This document shows, piece by piece, positions 45,499 through 62,900 of a stretch of 64,000 bases of DNA. The position numbers and the translations under genes are program-made. Origin of the DNA: Dendrophyllia cribrosa (lineage: Eukaryota > Cnidaria > Anthozoa > Scleractinia > Dendrophylliidae); NCBI GenBank assembly GCA_024195265.1, contig JAJLRJ010000006.1, forward strand, positions 5,756,615-5,820,614. The letters run 5' to 3'. The first letter of the stretch is position 1. Each line of letters opens with the position of its first letter. Below the pieces are notes generated by a model, which saw nothing but the letters and a program-made list of their open reading frames with translations, made no database searches and was not told the DNA's origin.

Positions 45499-48400
45499 AT
45501 GGCGAGCACAAACGAGTGGAATGAACGCAGGAGAGATCTGAGGAATCTTCGAGTAATTGACGACAGCGAAAAATTTCACAAAAAGAATGGAGTTCATATC
45601 GAGCGATCATTGAATGTTCAGTCTGTCATTAGCTGCCAAGCGTTTATTGAGATGAAAATTCTGGAAGATCAAGAAAAAAACAGAAAATCAGCCTCTGCCT
45701 TCACAGCCCTGTCATCATTGCTGGACGAACTGCTGATTAGAAAGGTTATGGCATTTGACGAGTGCTTCAAATACTACACATCTCACATCAGAGATATAAC
45801 ACAACTTTCCGAGTCAGTAATGCGCAACGCCAAGCAGACGTTCAAAGAGAAGCTGCTTGGACATGCTGGCCTCCCTGTTATTTACTTAACAACAGGTGTG
45901 AGAGCATTTGTTATGCTGATGGAGAACGGTGTAAACCAGGAAATTTGCAACAGCTTTGAAGAGGTGTTGGAATCTATTGTTGAGGAACTACAGCCTACAA
46001 TTCTTAATGAAAAACTGAAGTCGTTTACCCCAGTCTTTGAACACCTGATGTCCTTAACTTCAACAAATAAGGACAGGTACTTACTCCTGTATATTCTCAG
46101 CAACATTTTCAGCAAAACGGGACTAAAGGAGTATCTAGGCCTGAATCCGGATTTCGTGTCAAGTGTTCAAGGACAGGTTGAAGACATGCTGTGGTCTGTC
46201 CCAGATAAGATGACTGAATTCGAAAATGAAGCAGCTACTCATGTAGAAGAAACAGTTTTGAAACTGAGAAATGCCCTTGAGAAAAAGTCAGAATCCCTTG
46301 CCAAGAAAAGGAAACGCCTTGATGAAAACATTATCAGTGATTATGAAAGTGATATTGCAAACAAGAGGCAGAAACTTGAGACATTACAGGAGGATTCTAC
46401 CAGCCTAAGGAAGCAGTATGTTTATAGAAAGTTTAGAGCGTGGAAATCTGATTTGTGGAATCAAAAGGGAAAGAAAAGGGGGTCTTACCTAATTGACAGA
46501 GGCGCGGAAAATGCCATCTACAATGTACTTGCAGAGCATTCAAAAGCCCACAGGCGCCGGCATGGTGAAGAAGGAACAGCGTACTTGGATGAACCTTCTC
46601 AGCGAATCCAAAGCAGGGAGATGCTCCGAATTGCCAACAAGTTTTTAAAGAAAAACAACACGAGGTTGATAAAGTCAAAAGAAACTGTTAGAGCATTTGG
46701 AAAACCTCGAAACAAGCGCTCAGTACAAGCTAAACAACACAGGGGCAAAAGTCTGTGGTCCTTCACCAGAAGTCAGAAGAAGGAATGCAATCGACATGTA
46801 AATGTTCATTACAACAGAGCTTTCATAAAGAACTACACAAGGCTCGCTTTTGCAAAGAATTCAAAACATAGAGGTCGTGTGTTGCGTTTAGCAGTCGATG
46901 ACAAATGCTACCTCCGGTGTGGAACCTCTGAAGGATTCTCTCGACCTTTGCACAGGCCGTTGCAGTTGGCTAAGGAAGAGTTAAAGTTTGAGCTTCCCTC
47001 CTCTGACTATCCAAAGAAGACAGGATATGTGAGCCCTGGTGTCGTTTTGATGGTGAATGAACAAAGTGAGACAGAATACAATGGGCGAGACAAGTATGTC
47101 CCCGAAGATGTGACAGTTTCCGTGAACTGTAAACCCAAAGTTTACTATCCATCACATGCTACAAATTGGGCCAATGACCTGTACTCCTCAAGGCTTCTAT
47201 TTAGAGAAGAACACGAACTTCCAAGCAACTTCTCTGAAGAGCATGGAAAAGTGTTTCTGGAACCAACAGAAGCTGCCAGCCATCTCATCTTTATACGGGA
47301 CTCCTTGTTACAGTTTGAACTTATGACAATCGAGGCTGATTTTCTACGCATTTCAGATGGAAGTGATCATAGAGCAAGAGAGGAACTGAGGCTGGATGTG
47401 CTGAAAGGAAGGATAGAATCAGTAACAAATGTCCTCACAAACCTTGATACAAGGGAAGATAACATTTGCTCTACAGTTGTCAGCCAGCTTCATGAGTTAA
47501 AGAGTCAAGTAGAAGATCTGCAAAAAATAGTTTAAGTTTCATGTCCAGGTGAGGAGTCAAAGCAACAGTTACTGTCAGAATATGGCTCTCTGAAGTCTGA
47601 AGCTAGACGAGTGAGACTTCAGTTAGAATCTCTGAATCTTCCAAAGCACCGTGCAATTGAAATTCAAACTTCCGATGCTGGTCCCGGGGTGAACTCCAAA
47701 GAGAAAGTGACACAAATTCGCCTTGCAGAAGCATTCCAGATTCATAGTTTGGATTTACAGGCTAGACTACACTATGCTCCCGGGGACTCAAGAGTTCACA
47801 TTGCAGAAAAGGTGATGAGATCACTGAATGAACATGCTGGGTCAGGACATACTATTCCAATTCCGTCAGTTCCACTCACCAGTATAGTTTCACCTGGCGA
47901 AATTCTGATCATGAAAGACGACGAACTGAACGATGTGATGACCAGAAAGGAACAAGACGAAGCATATCAATGTGCCAAATCCGTTGCCTCGTTGTATGAC
48001 GGAAAGCCTTGCATGGGAACCTCTATACATGCAAGAGTTCCAAACGACTGTTCATGGGATGGCTTTTTCTTTGACCATGAATTCCTTGTAAAGTGTAGCA
48101 TGTCTTCGTCAGCTAAGGCATTAAATGCATGCGCAGGAAGTGCATATTTCAAATACCAGCAAACATTTTTCTCCGAGCATTATCGAGTTTATGATGGCGG
48201 AGTGGAAGCAATTCGAGATGCTTGTGAGAAAAAGTGTCACTTCCATGCCTCTGTGGAAAACACAGATCGACTCAACGCTGATGGGTGGAGTGATCTTCCA
48301 GTGCAAAGAGTGAATGCCCCAGTTCCTGATTACAATGAAGAATCATCTGATTTTCACTACTGTTCATCCGAGCAGGTAGAGTCTGGAAACTTCATGGAAA

Positions 48401-49875
48401 AGTTTTCTCTTAGTAAAGCCAAAGTAATGAGTAAAACGCGAGAAGTGGATGACTACTGTCCCCGTACACAGCTTCATAAACTAATCAAAGATTGTGGGAA
48501 ACCTCAACTTTCATATAACACCACTACCCATGATGACGGAAGTCAAACTCTTACACCTGTCGACAGCAACGAAACAATGACGAAAGTAACTGATGGTGTA
48601 GATGCGCTTGTTATTGAATTTGTGGGGGAAGACTTGAGGGATGAAGTCTTGAAAGAAGCCAAGAAACAAGTTGAACTTGAAATTAAGGCAACAATGAAAA
48701 AAACCCAGAAAAAATCTGCCAAAGAATCTGCAGCAGCAAAACATGTTGATGACATTGACTGGGAACACCTGGCAAAATATGGCGGTTTAACAGATCTTTC
48801 TATTGCAGAGCTAAACTTGTATCTTACAGAATGTTGTGGTATGTCAGTTGAAGATGCAAAGAAAAAAGGATTCAACAAAAGGAAGAAAGTAAAACTAATC
48901 AAAGAGAACATTATGTGCGGTCACATACCAAATACAGGTGTCTCTCTGAAAATGACAGTCCAACGCACAAAGAGCCACACCAACAACAGTTTGCCGCCTG
49001 TTCCACCTTGGGCAGGTAGCACAGTGTACAACGGAAACGTTGTAAGACTGCAAAACACATGCCCAATAGACAATTGGCTTACAATGTTTCACTTCATTTG
49101 CACCCTTTATCCCGCGATAGTGCAGGCTGAGAAGGATTTGTTTTACCAGCGTATTATGGGTGTACACAGATATTTTCAGGCTGGGGAATTTGTGCTTGGT
49201 AAAATGCATTGGTTGGAGATGTTCCCGCATAAAGTTGACCTTACACAGCCTGTCATTGACATATTTGGGAGTGAATACGACTTTTTCATTTCAGCAATGG
49301 CTAATGTACTTGCCACAACCTACAACACCGTTTGCAGTGAGAGCACTTGCCCAAAGCCTTCAATTTCATCAAAGTCTTCTGAAATAATCCTTAGTGATGC
49401 CAAAGCGAACACACCTGAAAATAGCTTTAAGATGTCTGTCTGCAATTGGCTCCACAAGACAACCCCTTCTCCTTGCCTTCGGAAAAAGAAGCGCAGTAGC
49501 TCACTGTGCCAGGGCTCAAGAACAGAGTCCAACCGGTTCTTCATTCAAGGAATGCCGCTTGTTTTACCATGTAACGTTGACATTCTGTCAAGGAATGGGC
49601 GAGTGTTGGAGGTCGGTCATCTTCCTGACGACATGATTTTGAAAGCTAATGGGACATTGACTACGTACAAGTTGTTTGGAGTAACGTATGGCAATGGCAA
49701 TCATTTCAAATCAGCAATGTGCCTACCATCACCATTGGTACCACAGGCCGGGTGGTATGAGTACGATGGGCTATGGGAGCATCGTCAACGAGGGTCTGGC
49801 CTCAAGTATTGTGGGAAAAAGCCTGCAACTCCCTTGGCATATTGCCTGTCATATGCCCTCTATGTGCGTCAGTAG
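45499..49875 (+). CDS. DDE-transposase-like protein fused to peptidase-like domain, in-frame stop
   Basis: From ATG 45499 (AACATGGCG context) the frame is open to a TAA at 47533 (678 codons), then continues in the same frame without further stops to TAG at 49873, 1458 codons in all counting the internal TAA. The first part holds coiled-coil and Lys/Arg-rich stretches and a candidate first catalytic Asp in LAVDDKCYLRCGTSEG (codons 467-468). Beyond the TAA come TSDAGPGVNSKEKV (Asp codon 726) and APGDSRVHIAEKVMRSLNE (Glu codon 770), the spacing and wording of an RNase-H-fold D-D-E site. The C-terminus (about 1180-1458) has QNTCPIDNWLTMF (Cys 1188), GNGNHFKSAM (His 1402) and GWYEYDGL, resembling a USP/OTU-like cysteine peptidase. 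Either TAA readthrough makes a full protein, or the copy is disabled by one point mutation. Confidence 0.7.
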
Positions 49876-50578
49876 CTTTGTAGCAGTACTGTGAAGGTAT
49901 TAAAAGCCCATGCCCAAGAAAAATGAACTAACCAGGTGGCTAATCGGTGTCCGCGCTTTGCTATGGTTTCTGTAGCATGAAATGACTATAGATGCATGCT
50001 AGTCTATCACAGGGTTACCCCCAGTATTTCTGTGAAGTTTACCTAACGGTAACTGGTACCCATTTATACACCTGAGTGAAGAGAGACAATGTGGAGTAAA
50101 GTTTCCTGTCTATAAAGGACAAAACCCATTTATACACCTGGGTGGAGAGAGACAATATGGAATAAAGTATCTTGTCTAAGGACACAACCCATTTATACAC
50201 CTTGGTGGAGAAAGACAATGTGGAGTGAAGTTTCTTGTCTAAGGACACAACCCATGTATACACCTGGGTGGAGAGAGACAATATGGAGTAAAGTTTCTTG
50301 TCTATTAAGGACACAACCCATTTATACAATGTGGAGTGAAGTTGCTCAATTTATCAAAGGAACCAACACGACGCTAGAGACCAGGATTGAACAAACGACT
50401 TTTCGCTCACTACCACTATTCCCGAGCCTCAAAATATATACATCTCCACAGTAGTACTGCGTACTTCTATCTAAAATAGAATGGTAAGTGATGTATAAAG
50501 AAACCACAACAAATATAAGTGACTACTGCATAAATTTATTTACAGAAACTATTTAGAAAAATAGGCAATTTAAATGCA
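49876..50578. repeat. Repeat-rich right flank with 56-60-bp tandem units
   Basis: At about 50060-50340, four to five units built on CCATTTATACACCTGGGTGG, then GACAATGTGGAGTAAAG and TTTCTTGTCTA follow one another. Surrounding words (CTATCACAGGGTTACCC, GACCAGGATTGAACAAACGA) resemble the conserved tail of a dispersed marine-invertebrate retroelement. No gene. Confidence 0.7.
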
Positions 50579-50724
50579 TTTATACCATGCCATAGAAAAT
50601 ACAACCAATCAGAATACAGGAAAGCCGTTGTTCGACCGTATTACACCCAACCTTCCCATCGTGCGCTGCACGTATGTCGCATTGATGGTGCTTCCTACTG
50701 TATTTTCTACGGCATGGTATAAAA
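50579..50724. mobile_element. Nested MITE in the transposon's right flank
   Basis: ATACCATGCCATAGAAAATA at the left is complemented at 50699-50724 with one mismatch, enclosing about 95 bp. Confidence 0.75.
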
Positions 50725-51367
50725 TAGTTATGCAACACTTTCTCGTGATATGCCACTCGAAAGCGTTACAAGACCAGTATATAGCACTGTTAGTGACTTG
50801 GAAAAAGTACCTTAATATTTTTTTTGGAACCTTACAAGATCACAATGAAAAAAATTGTTTGCAGGAAGGTTTGTTTTTAAAAAAAATAATTGCAGAGGCG
50901 CATGGATAAAAAAAAAATGTTTGCAGAGGAAAATTTCTCATACCCCCCCTCCAGAAAAATAATGGTCCGTCCCTAATAACAATTAACTAACATGCCCATA
51001 TTATGCAGTTGGGTTACCTGTGGCACAATTAAAAACAAGTAGCCGGTTACGGCTTCACAAGCGGGCCGTTTGGTCCAGTTTCAATACTTAGTGGACGGTG
51101 GACTAGTTGAAATAAAGCCAATTTTGTTTAGAAAACGAGAAACTTAAAAAAAAACGTCTTATTAGCGCGACATAAACATGTATACATTGTGTGAAATGAG
51201 ACTGAATGTTGTAATGCATAAGTGGGTATGTTGCCAAGTCACAGAGGAAAACAAAAACTTGCACTGAAGCTGGCACATTGCCACAACTTAAAAGAAATGT
51301 CCAATTGAACCTTTACAATGAAGTGGTAACCAAGTTCTGGTTTAGCAGGTGCCGGTATAATTGGCAC

Positions 51368-51469
51368 AAAATTTTGAGGATGTGCACTGGAAGGGAACAC
51401 GTGGATAGGAGATGTGGGCTCCTCTCCCTTTCATGTGTTCCCCCTTGCACATGCACATCCTCACAATTT
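51368..51469. mobile_element. Short hairpin element outside the transposon
   Basis: TTTTGAGGATGTGCACTGGA and AGGGAACAC are complemented at 51435-51469 with small gaps. The loop is about 35 bp. Confidence 0.65.
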
Positions 51470-51796
51470 CACCCTATAAATAATACAGCGGCTAAATTTC
51501 GGGTTTCAATACAACTTCAAAAACAATATTTTACTCAGATACAAACTCACAAGTTTATTACAAACAGCTTTCAAGGAAATAAGATACTAAAATATATTCA
51601 GAATGGTTATCCCCCTCTCCCCCCCACCTTATCTGAACATATTTAGGATTTCCCATATTTTAAACAACTAAATTTCTGTTGTTACACTATGCATCACTAT
51701 CTACCCAGCTAGCAGAGGCTTTTCATCTTCTCCTTGTTTGCATTTCACAGTCTGTTTGCATCTGTCTTTTTTTAATGCCTGTTTCTTTCACCCCCA

Positions 51797-51985
51797 GAGT
51801 CAATTATGGAGACATAACGTAGTTTTAACTTTCGAGTCTATTGATGAAATCCTATGGTTTGACCATTCAAATGAAACCTCTTCAGCAGTACTTTTGCATG
51901 GTACTATTTGTTTTTCAATATAATTACAAAATGAAATTTGGGATTTTTATTGAATTTTGATATTTGGCACTCTTGGGAGTTAATT
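51797..51985 (+). repeat. Single-unit copy of the 88-bp repeat family
   Basis: Same borders as 22640-23455 (GAGTCAATTATGGAGACAT to CTCTTGGGAGTTAATTA) with just one internal unit. Confidence 0.85.
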
Positions 51986-54947
51986 AGGGCTTGGCAGTAA
52001 AAAGAAACAGCCAGTGCAAAAAAGACAGCCACAAACAGACTACAAAATGCCAAGAGAAAAAATAAAACATCTTTGCTAACTGGGGAATCATTGATTTGTC
52101 ATCAATGTTATTTACAGGCAGATCAATGTTACAAGAAAATATTCTTCTTTCTAGGCTAACATCACAATTGTGTCTTATGAGAAGCAGGCGGGAATAAACA
52201 TGCAGGGAACAAGTCAAATATCCCACAATATTTTTGTCTTATTCCCCATCACCCTCATACAGTAACTGTTTAAAGAATGTTACACATATTTTTACCAATC
52301 ATTTATTTTCATCTCAGTGAGATTTAGGCCTTATGCGTCCCATGGCACTGATAAGAACCGATGATGATGGGAGTTAGACGAGATCAACAATGGACTGATA
52401 GTGGTTGCCTGGAGCACTTTCTGAGATGAGCTGTCGTCTGATCTCATTCTATAACCACCATGAGATGCAAGTGATATAATTATGCGCTATATTTTCAGTC
52501 ATTCATTCATTCATTCATTCATTAGATGTGGTAATGAATTACTGTATTTTCAGTTTTTGAAAACCATAAAACAAATTGTCATAATTTCATGGGAACCTGC
52601 TAAACACAGACACCCAAATTAGTGTCTACTATTAACAGGATATCACTGTATTAGCAATTAAACCAACTAAGGAGATTAATACACTTGTATTCTCTGGCCT
52701 GTGTACAGACCTGACGCCCCTTACCTCAAGAAAAATCGAGGGGAGGGGACGAGTCTCTAGTATTAGGAATATAAAAAAAAATTGCAAATGAAAAGAATCC
52801 ACCAAGAAAGCCTTCATAGCAAGCTAGTTCTAGTTTAACCATGGTTTGCCACTTACAGCAAAATTTTATAAATTTCAGTTGGAATGAAAATGAAAAATGC
52901 CACTTAGGCATAAAGAGGAGGATTAATGGGAAATTCCCAGAAAAAAGAAATAGGGCTGTTTTAAAAAGGTAGTCCATGGTAGTCCTAAATTCCTGCAAAT
53001 GGAAAATGTGCATAATGCACTGGTCAAACAGACACAACATCAAGTTGCATGTTTAAAAACCCAGTTGCAACATATTGTGAGATGTTGCATATGCACATTT
53101 CATTTACACCAAAGGAGAAACTGGTTTTCCTGTGTAAATGGCAAACTCTAGTCTCTTCCGCCTGCAACCCTGGGGCAAAAAGACAAACAAAGAATAAAGT
53201 CCAACCTCCCAGGTTCATACCTGTGGGAGGTGATACCACAGGGAGTCTTACATGTATTTTTGAATGACATGAACCTGTGGAGATTTCAATGTGCAAAGCA
53301 CCTATCAGAAAAAAACTGTTTGGTCATATAGAAGTTTTGTAATGAAAGCGACAAAATTTTAATTGTATTGGAGTTAGCTGCTGTAACACATTCATTTTGA
53401 GTCTGTGGTTTCACCAAAACATGGGCAAGTGGTCACTTACCAGAGGATAAAAACAATAGAAAAATTCCAATTACCAGCATTGAAAATGGTTGTGGTCATG
53501 CACTTACGAAAGGCTTCGACTATTAAGAAAGGTGATCGCACATGGAAGTTTGTCTGTTTGTCAGTCACATTTTTGTCGTCTGTACCAGTCAGTCATCTAG
53601 CCCTTAAACTTACTTGTCCTCATTCCTCACACCCAAAGAGTTCTCTGCAGAGGATACCAGGGAAACTAATGAGAAAATAAACAGACGGAAAAAGCTTCCA
53701 TTTTGCTAAGTTTTTTACAAAATGAAACATTAACATGATTGATCACCATCATCGAAGGCAGCTTCCCTGCACAGTGTATTATTTTGTTTAATGAAAATGT
53801 CTCACTATACCATGTGGTTCTAAAAGAAAATTTGATTACCTTATCTTTTGTTGTGTTTTCTGCAAAACTATTTTTACTTTTGATTTGGTTAAAATTTTTT
53901 CCCCGCTCAAAATTGGTTCAGTTTCACTATTTGCCAATGATGCCGACTTGTTTTTATGTACCTAAAATGCTGCTTATTTATTTTCCTAATCAAAACTCAT
54001 TTCAAAGAATTTTACCAGCTACAGCCTTCACTTTGTCTGACTAACAACTCGTGAATACGAAGAATCAGACCCTCCCCTCTCCTAGACGTTTTGTTTCACT
54101 CACCCCCCCCCCCCCCCAACCCTCTTTGTCCAATTCCCTACCCTCCCCTTTCTCCAACGTCGTCCCCATAGGTACACTGCAAGACAGGTGACCATAATAT
54201 ATTGTGGCCTCAATGTTAACAGCTGATCAGTCAAGTGAGCAAACTGGTGCAATGTGGTCCTACTGCTATTAATAACTTATTCATTACGCTTTGTGTATTC
54301 ACAAGTAAATAAAAAGGTGAAAATGTATGGCCCCTACTATGCACTTGCAAAAAGCCATAAATCCTGTCACAGAAAAGCCCTTTTTTCAAAGATTTCAGCT
54401 ACAATTTAACCATTTAAACCCCATTACCTCATTGGCATGAGCTTGTAAAGATAAAACATGTACTGTGATTGGCTAGTACTCACGCCAGATTTTCCCAAAA
54501 TGCCCAGTTTATGCCCAGCTGGCAAGTCGCAGGCACCAGCGTGGCAAAATAAAATGAAAGGGGACAGCCAAATAATAAACTTCTTATTAAGTCTCACTAG
54601 CTGGGGACCATACTGGGAGAATATCGCCCTGTATGGCCCTTACGCTGGGTTAATAAGTAGTGATCATCACCAAAGTTCTCCTTGTAATATCAATGCTTAA
54701 TCAGTCAGAGATGTCATGAGAATTAAGGACATGATCACCCAAGATGAATTCTCTTGATATTAACTTCTCCCCACTAATGCTATTAAGAGATGTATAGAGA
54801 CAAGAAAGGAGAATTTCTATTTTGATATTAAGGATTAAAGAGTTAAAACATTCCTTGAGCTGCTGCACTCATCAGTGGGTCTGGATCAGAAATACAAATT
54901 AATAATCAATAATAATTATTTCTTCTTTTTGATGAATTAATTTCCGT
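51986..54947. other. Intergenic between transposon and RBKS, no gene seen
   Basis: AT-rich. Simple repeats at 52497-52524 (ATTC)n and 54103-54118 (poly-C). A block around 54068-54165 (GACCCTCCCCTCTCCTAG) recurs twice near 59258-59400. Open frames are short and unsupported. The RBKS 3' UTR presumably lies just below 54948. Confidence 0.5.
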
Positions 54948-60380
<5,433 letters not shown>

Positions 60381-60863
60381 CTAGAAAAAAATCAGTTAAA
60401 ACATTATATATGTTGTGGTGCAATTTTGTCCTTAGTGCAAATTTTATTTTCCTTTGTTTAAAACTTATTATCATACATTGTACATTTCCATACCCAAAAA
60501 CAAAGGAAAATAAAATTTGCACCAAGGACAAAATTACACCACAACATAGACATGCTGTAATGTCAAGTAAGATAGATAGGTTAGCATAACAGCAGAATAC
60601 CCTAAGCCTAAAAGGGTTCATTGTAACAGAAAAAATCTTGTTAATATGAAGAGTACTCAAGAACTGTACCCAAAACCCAAATTCCCATTATGTCTGGCGG
60701 TCTCATTCCTGTGTTCACACTCGAGCATTTAACATGTTTAGTCTGATCATGAATATTTATTAAACATATTTCACTATGAAAAGTGTTCACATCAGTCAGT
60801 GCATTGTGAGAATCATGATTGAAACATGTTTATTGTAAGCATGATTGAAACTACCTCACAAGG

Positions 60864-61453
60864 CAGGGCCTCTGATATTACGCGATGGTGCGATTTCGCA
60901 TAATGGCCCTCAAATCGCATCCGATCGCATAATTCGTAAAAAAAATCACACAAAATCGCATAATGTGAACAAACCACACGATACACTATCGCTTTAGCTA
61001 AGAAACTTAAGCTAAAATTTTTTTTTTCTATTGAATTATCCTGTATCAAATAAACAAACTGCCACTTTCGATTGAAACTGCGTTCGTTCTTGGCCACAAC
61101 AAGCTTGGTAACCGTGTAAATTTCTTGAGCACATGTTTTATTTAGCCTGGTTACTAAGGTTGACCAAGATGGCCGCTCGTTTACAGATTCTTTTCTTGGA
61201 TTCTGTCGTTCGTTTTGGATGTTCCTTCATAGCTAAAAGCTTCAAAATGTCCCACAAAGATAGCGAGCACCATTTTAAAACAGGTATTTCCGTTTTCTTC
61301 CTCTGAAACCTAGTAAAACATGCATAAAAAAGGTCCAGAAAAAATCGCATAATTTGCATAATTTTCTGAATAATAGTCCTTGCTTATCGCATAATTTGCC
61401 ACGAAAAAATCGCATAATTTCCATTTTTTTATCGCGTAATATCAGAGGCCCTG
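60864..61453. mobile_element. 590-bp hAT-like element
   Basis: Inverted ends CAGGGCCTCTGATATTACGC and complement. The terminal CAGGG is typical of hAT. Multiple subterminal TCGCATAATTT words occur at both sides. ACAAGG flanks both ends (60858-60863 and 61454-61459), probably the remains of an 8-bp duplication. There is no transposase, so it is non-autonomous. It lies upstream of RBKS exon 60317-60380, in an intron. Confidence 0.8.
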
Positions 61454-62239
61454 ACAAGGTAATTTCGATCCAAGCCAAACAAAACATGTTAGCAGAAATG
61501 AGCTCTCCTTGTTAAAATGAGATTTGACCACAAAATCATTCCACAGCAAGTTAGAGCACTATTTTGTTTTGGCTTGTGTGTAAATATAAAGATTTCATGT
61601 CAGCTTATGCCTTTTGTATTAACTGGTAAGAATGTCCTCAACAAGATAGCAGATATTTGGATACAGAGCAAGCCTGCAAACAATTTTCTTCTCTCAGCAA
61701 GTCATTTGTCATTCCAGGGAAAATATTGACCTGAATCAGTCTGGTTGGACAATTTTCTTCTGCATGCTTTATCTTTACTGAATGTGAAAAGTGCCTGGTG
61801 TTCAAAGCTAACCATGGAAAGTTCTCCATGTTTTTACAGAGAGAAAGGATTTTCTGTCTGAATTTAATTGAAGCAGAACTACCCAGACCATCTGTCAGGC
61901 CAGGCTAAGCTTTCACCAATCAAAATGCCAAATTTACCAGACATTTGTCAGATGACAGGCTGTTATTTGAAGCCTTGCAGAGAGAACCGATAAATCACAT
62001 GATGCTCCTTGGCTTAATCAGGGAAAGGGGGCTGGGCAACTAGCCTGATTCTCAGGCAGTCCAAGGTCGCTCACACACAGCCCCTCCTCTTCCTGTCCGA
62101 TGTCCTTTGCTTGAGGCCTTGTTCTTGATGTCATCTGACTGTTAACATTTCCATCAATTAGAGTACATGGTTATTGGTCTTTTTTTTTTCTCCATCAGGA
62201 ATGTAAAAAATTGGACTGAACATACTCTTAAAAATTAAG
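61454..62239. other. RBKS intron, no gene seen
   Basis: No exon matching the missing ribokinase N-terminus and no bounded element was found. Confidence 0.4.
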
Positions 62240-62900
62240 TACTTTGCTGTGGTTCTGTTTTTTATGCTGTACAAGGTGGTTCTAGTTTTTGAGTCTAGGG
62301 ATAAAAGTACAAAGTGCGACCATTCAGATGAAAGCTATTGTGCAGTACTTTCCTGCGGTACTGTTTTATCATACTGTACACAGTGGTTCTAACTTTGAGT
62401 CCCCTGAGTATGGATAAAACTGCAAAGTGTGACCTATTCAAATAAAAGCTATTGAGCAGTACTTTCCTGTGGTTCTGTTTTTTTTATGCTGTACATGGTG
62501 GTTCTAATTTTTGATTATATGGATAAAACTCCCATTCAAGTGAAAGCTACTGAACAGTACTTTCCTGTGGTGCTGGTTTTTTTTTTATGCTGTACAAGGT
62601 GGTTCTAATAATATTTTTGAGTCTGTGGATAATACTTCAAAGTGTAAACCTATTCAAATGAGAGCTTTTAAACAGCACTTACCCCGTGGTGCTGTTTGTT
62701 ACACTGTATGAGGTGGTGCTAACACCTGGGTCAGTGGATGAAATACAAAAGTGTGTCTATTCAAATGAAAGCACCTGAATAGTTCTTTCCTGTGGTGATG
62801 TTTATAATAAATCTCATATTTAGGTTTTAACTTTTGAGTCTGCAGATGTAATCATTGATTTAAACCACTCAAATGAGAGACATTAAGCATTGCTTTACTG
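62240..62900. repeat. Diverged array of the long-unit satellite family
   Basis: About six units with AAGCTATTGAGCAGTACTTTC and ATGCTGTACAAGGTGGTTCT, the same 100-105-bp form seen at 24170-24850. Confidence 0.8.

Larger units (their letters stand above)
42186..50973. mobile_element. 8.8-kb DNA transposon with 41-bp perfect terminal inverted repeats
   Basis: The left end (42186-42226) starts GGGACGGACCATTATTTTTC. The right end (50933-50973) is its exact complement for 41 bases, including an identical seven-G run. TAATAA flanks both sides. Subterminal regions both carry TGTTTGCA words (for example TTTGCAGAGCC and TTTGCAGAGGA), possibly transposase sites. The cargo is two divergent intronless transcription units: a 531-aa SAM-like protein (43685-45280, minus) and a frame of about 1458 codons (45499-49875, plus) with DDE-transposase-like and peptidase-like parts, broken by one in-frame TAA. 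Identical ends indicate recent movement. Small MITEs are nested in both flanks. I cannot match it to a named superfamily. A Polinton is excluded by the short ends and by the absence of a DNA polymerase or retroviral-type integrase. Confidence 0.9.

Noticed and set aside
47536..47554. A tiny intron removing the in-frame TAA
   Set aside because: The only GT...AG span over the stop is about 19 bases, too short to splice, and removing it would shift the frame.
42186..50973. Polinton/Maverick, based on the 6-bp flank and several genes
   Set aside because: No DNA polymerase B, retroviral-type integrase, packaging ATPase or capsid frames, and the terminal repeats are only 41 bp.
42186..50973. Assignment to the KDZ (Kyakuja-Dileera-Zisupton) transposases
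   Set aside because: Large size, a peptidase-like domain and a SAM-like partner are suggestive, but the characteristic KDZ motifs as I remember them are not visible, so no superfamily is claimed.
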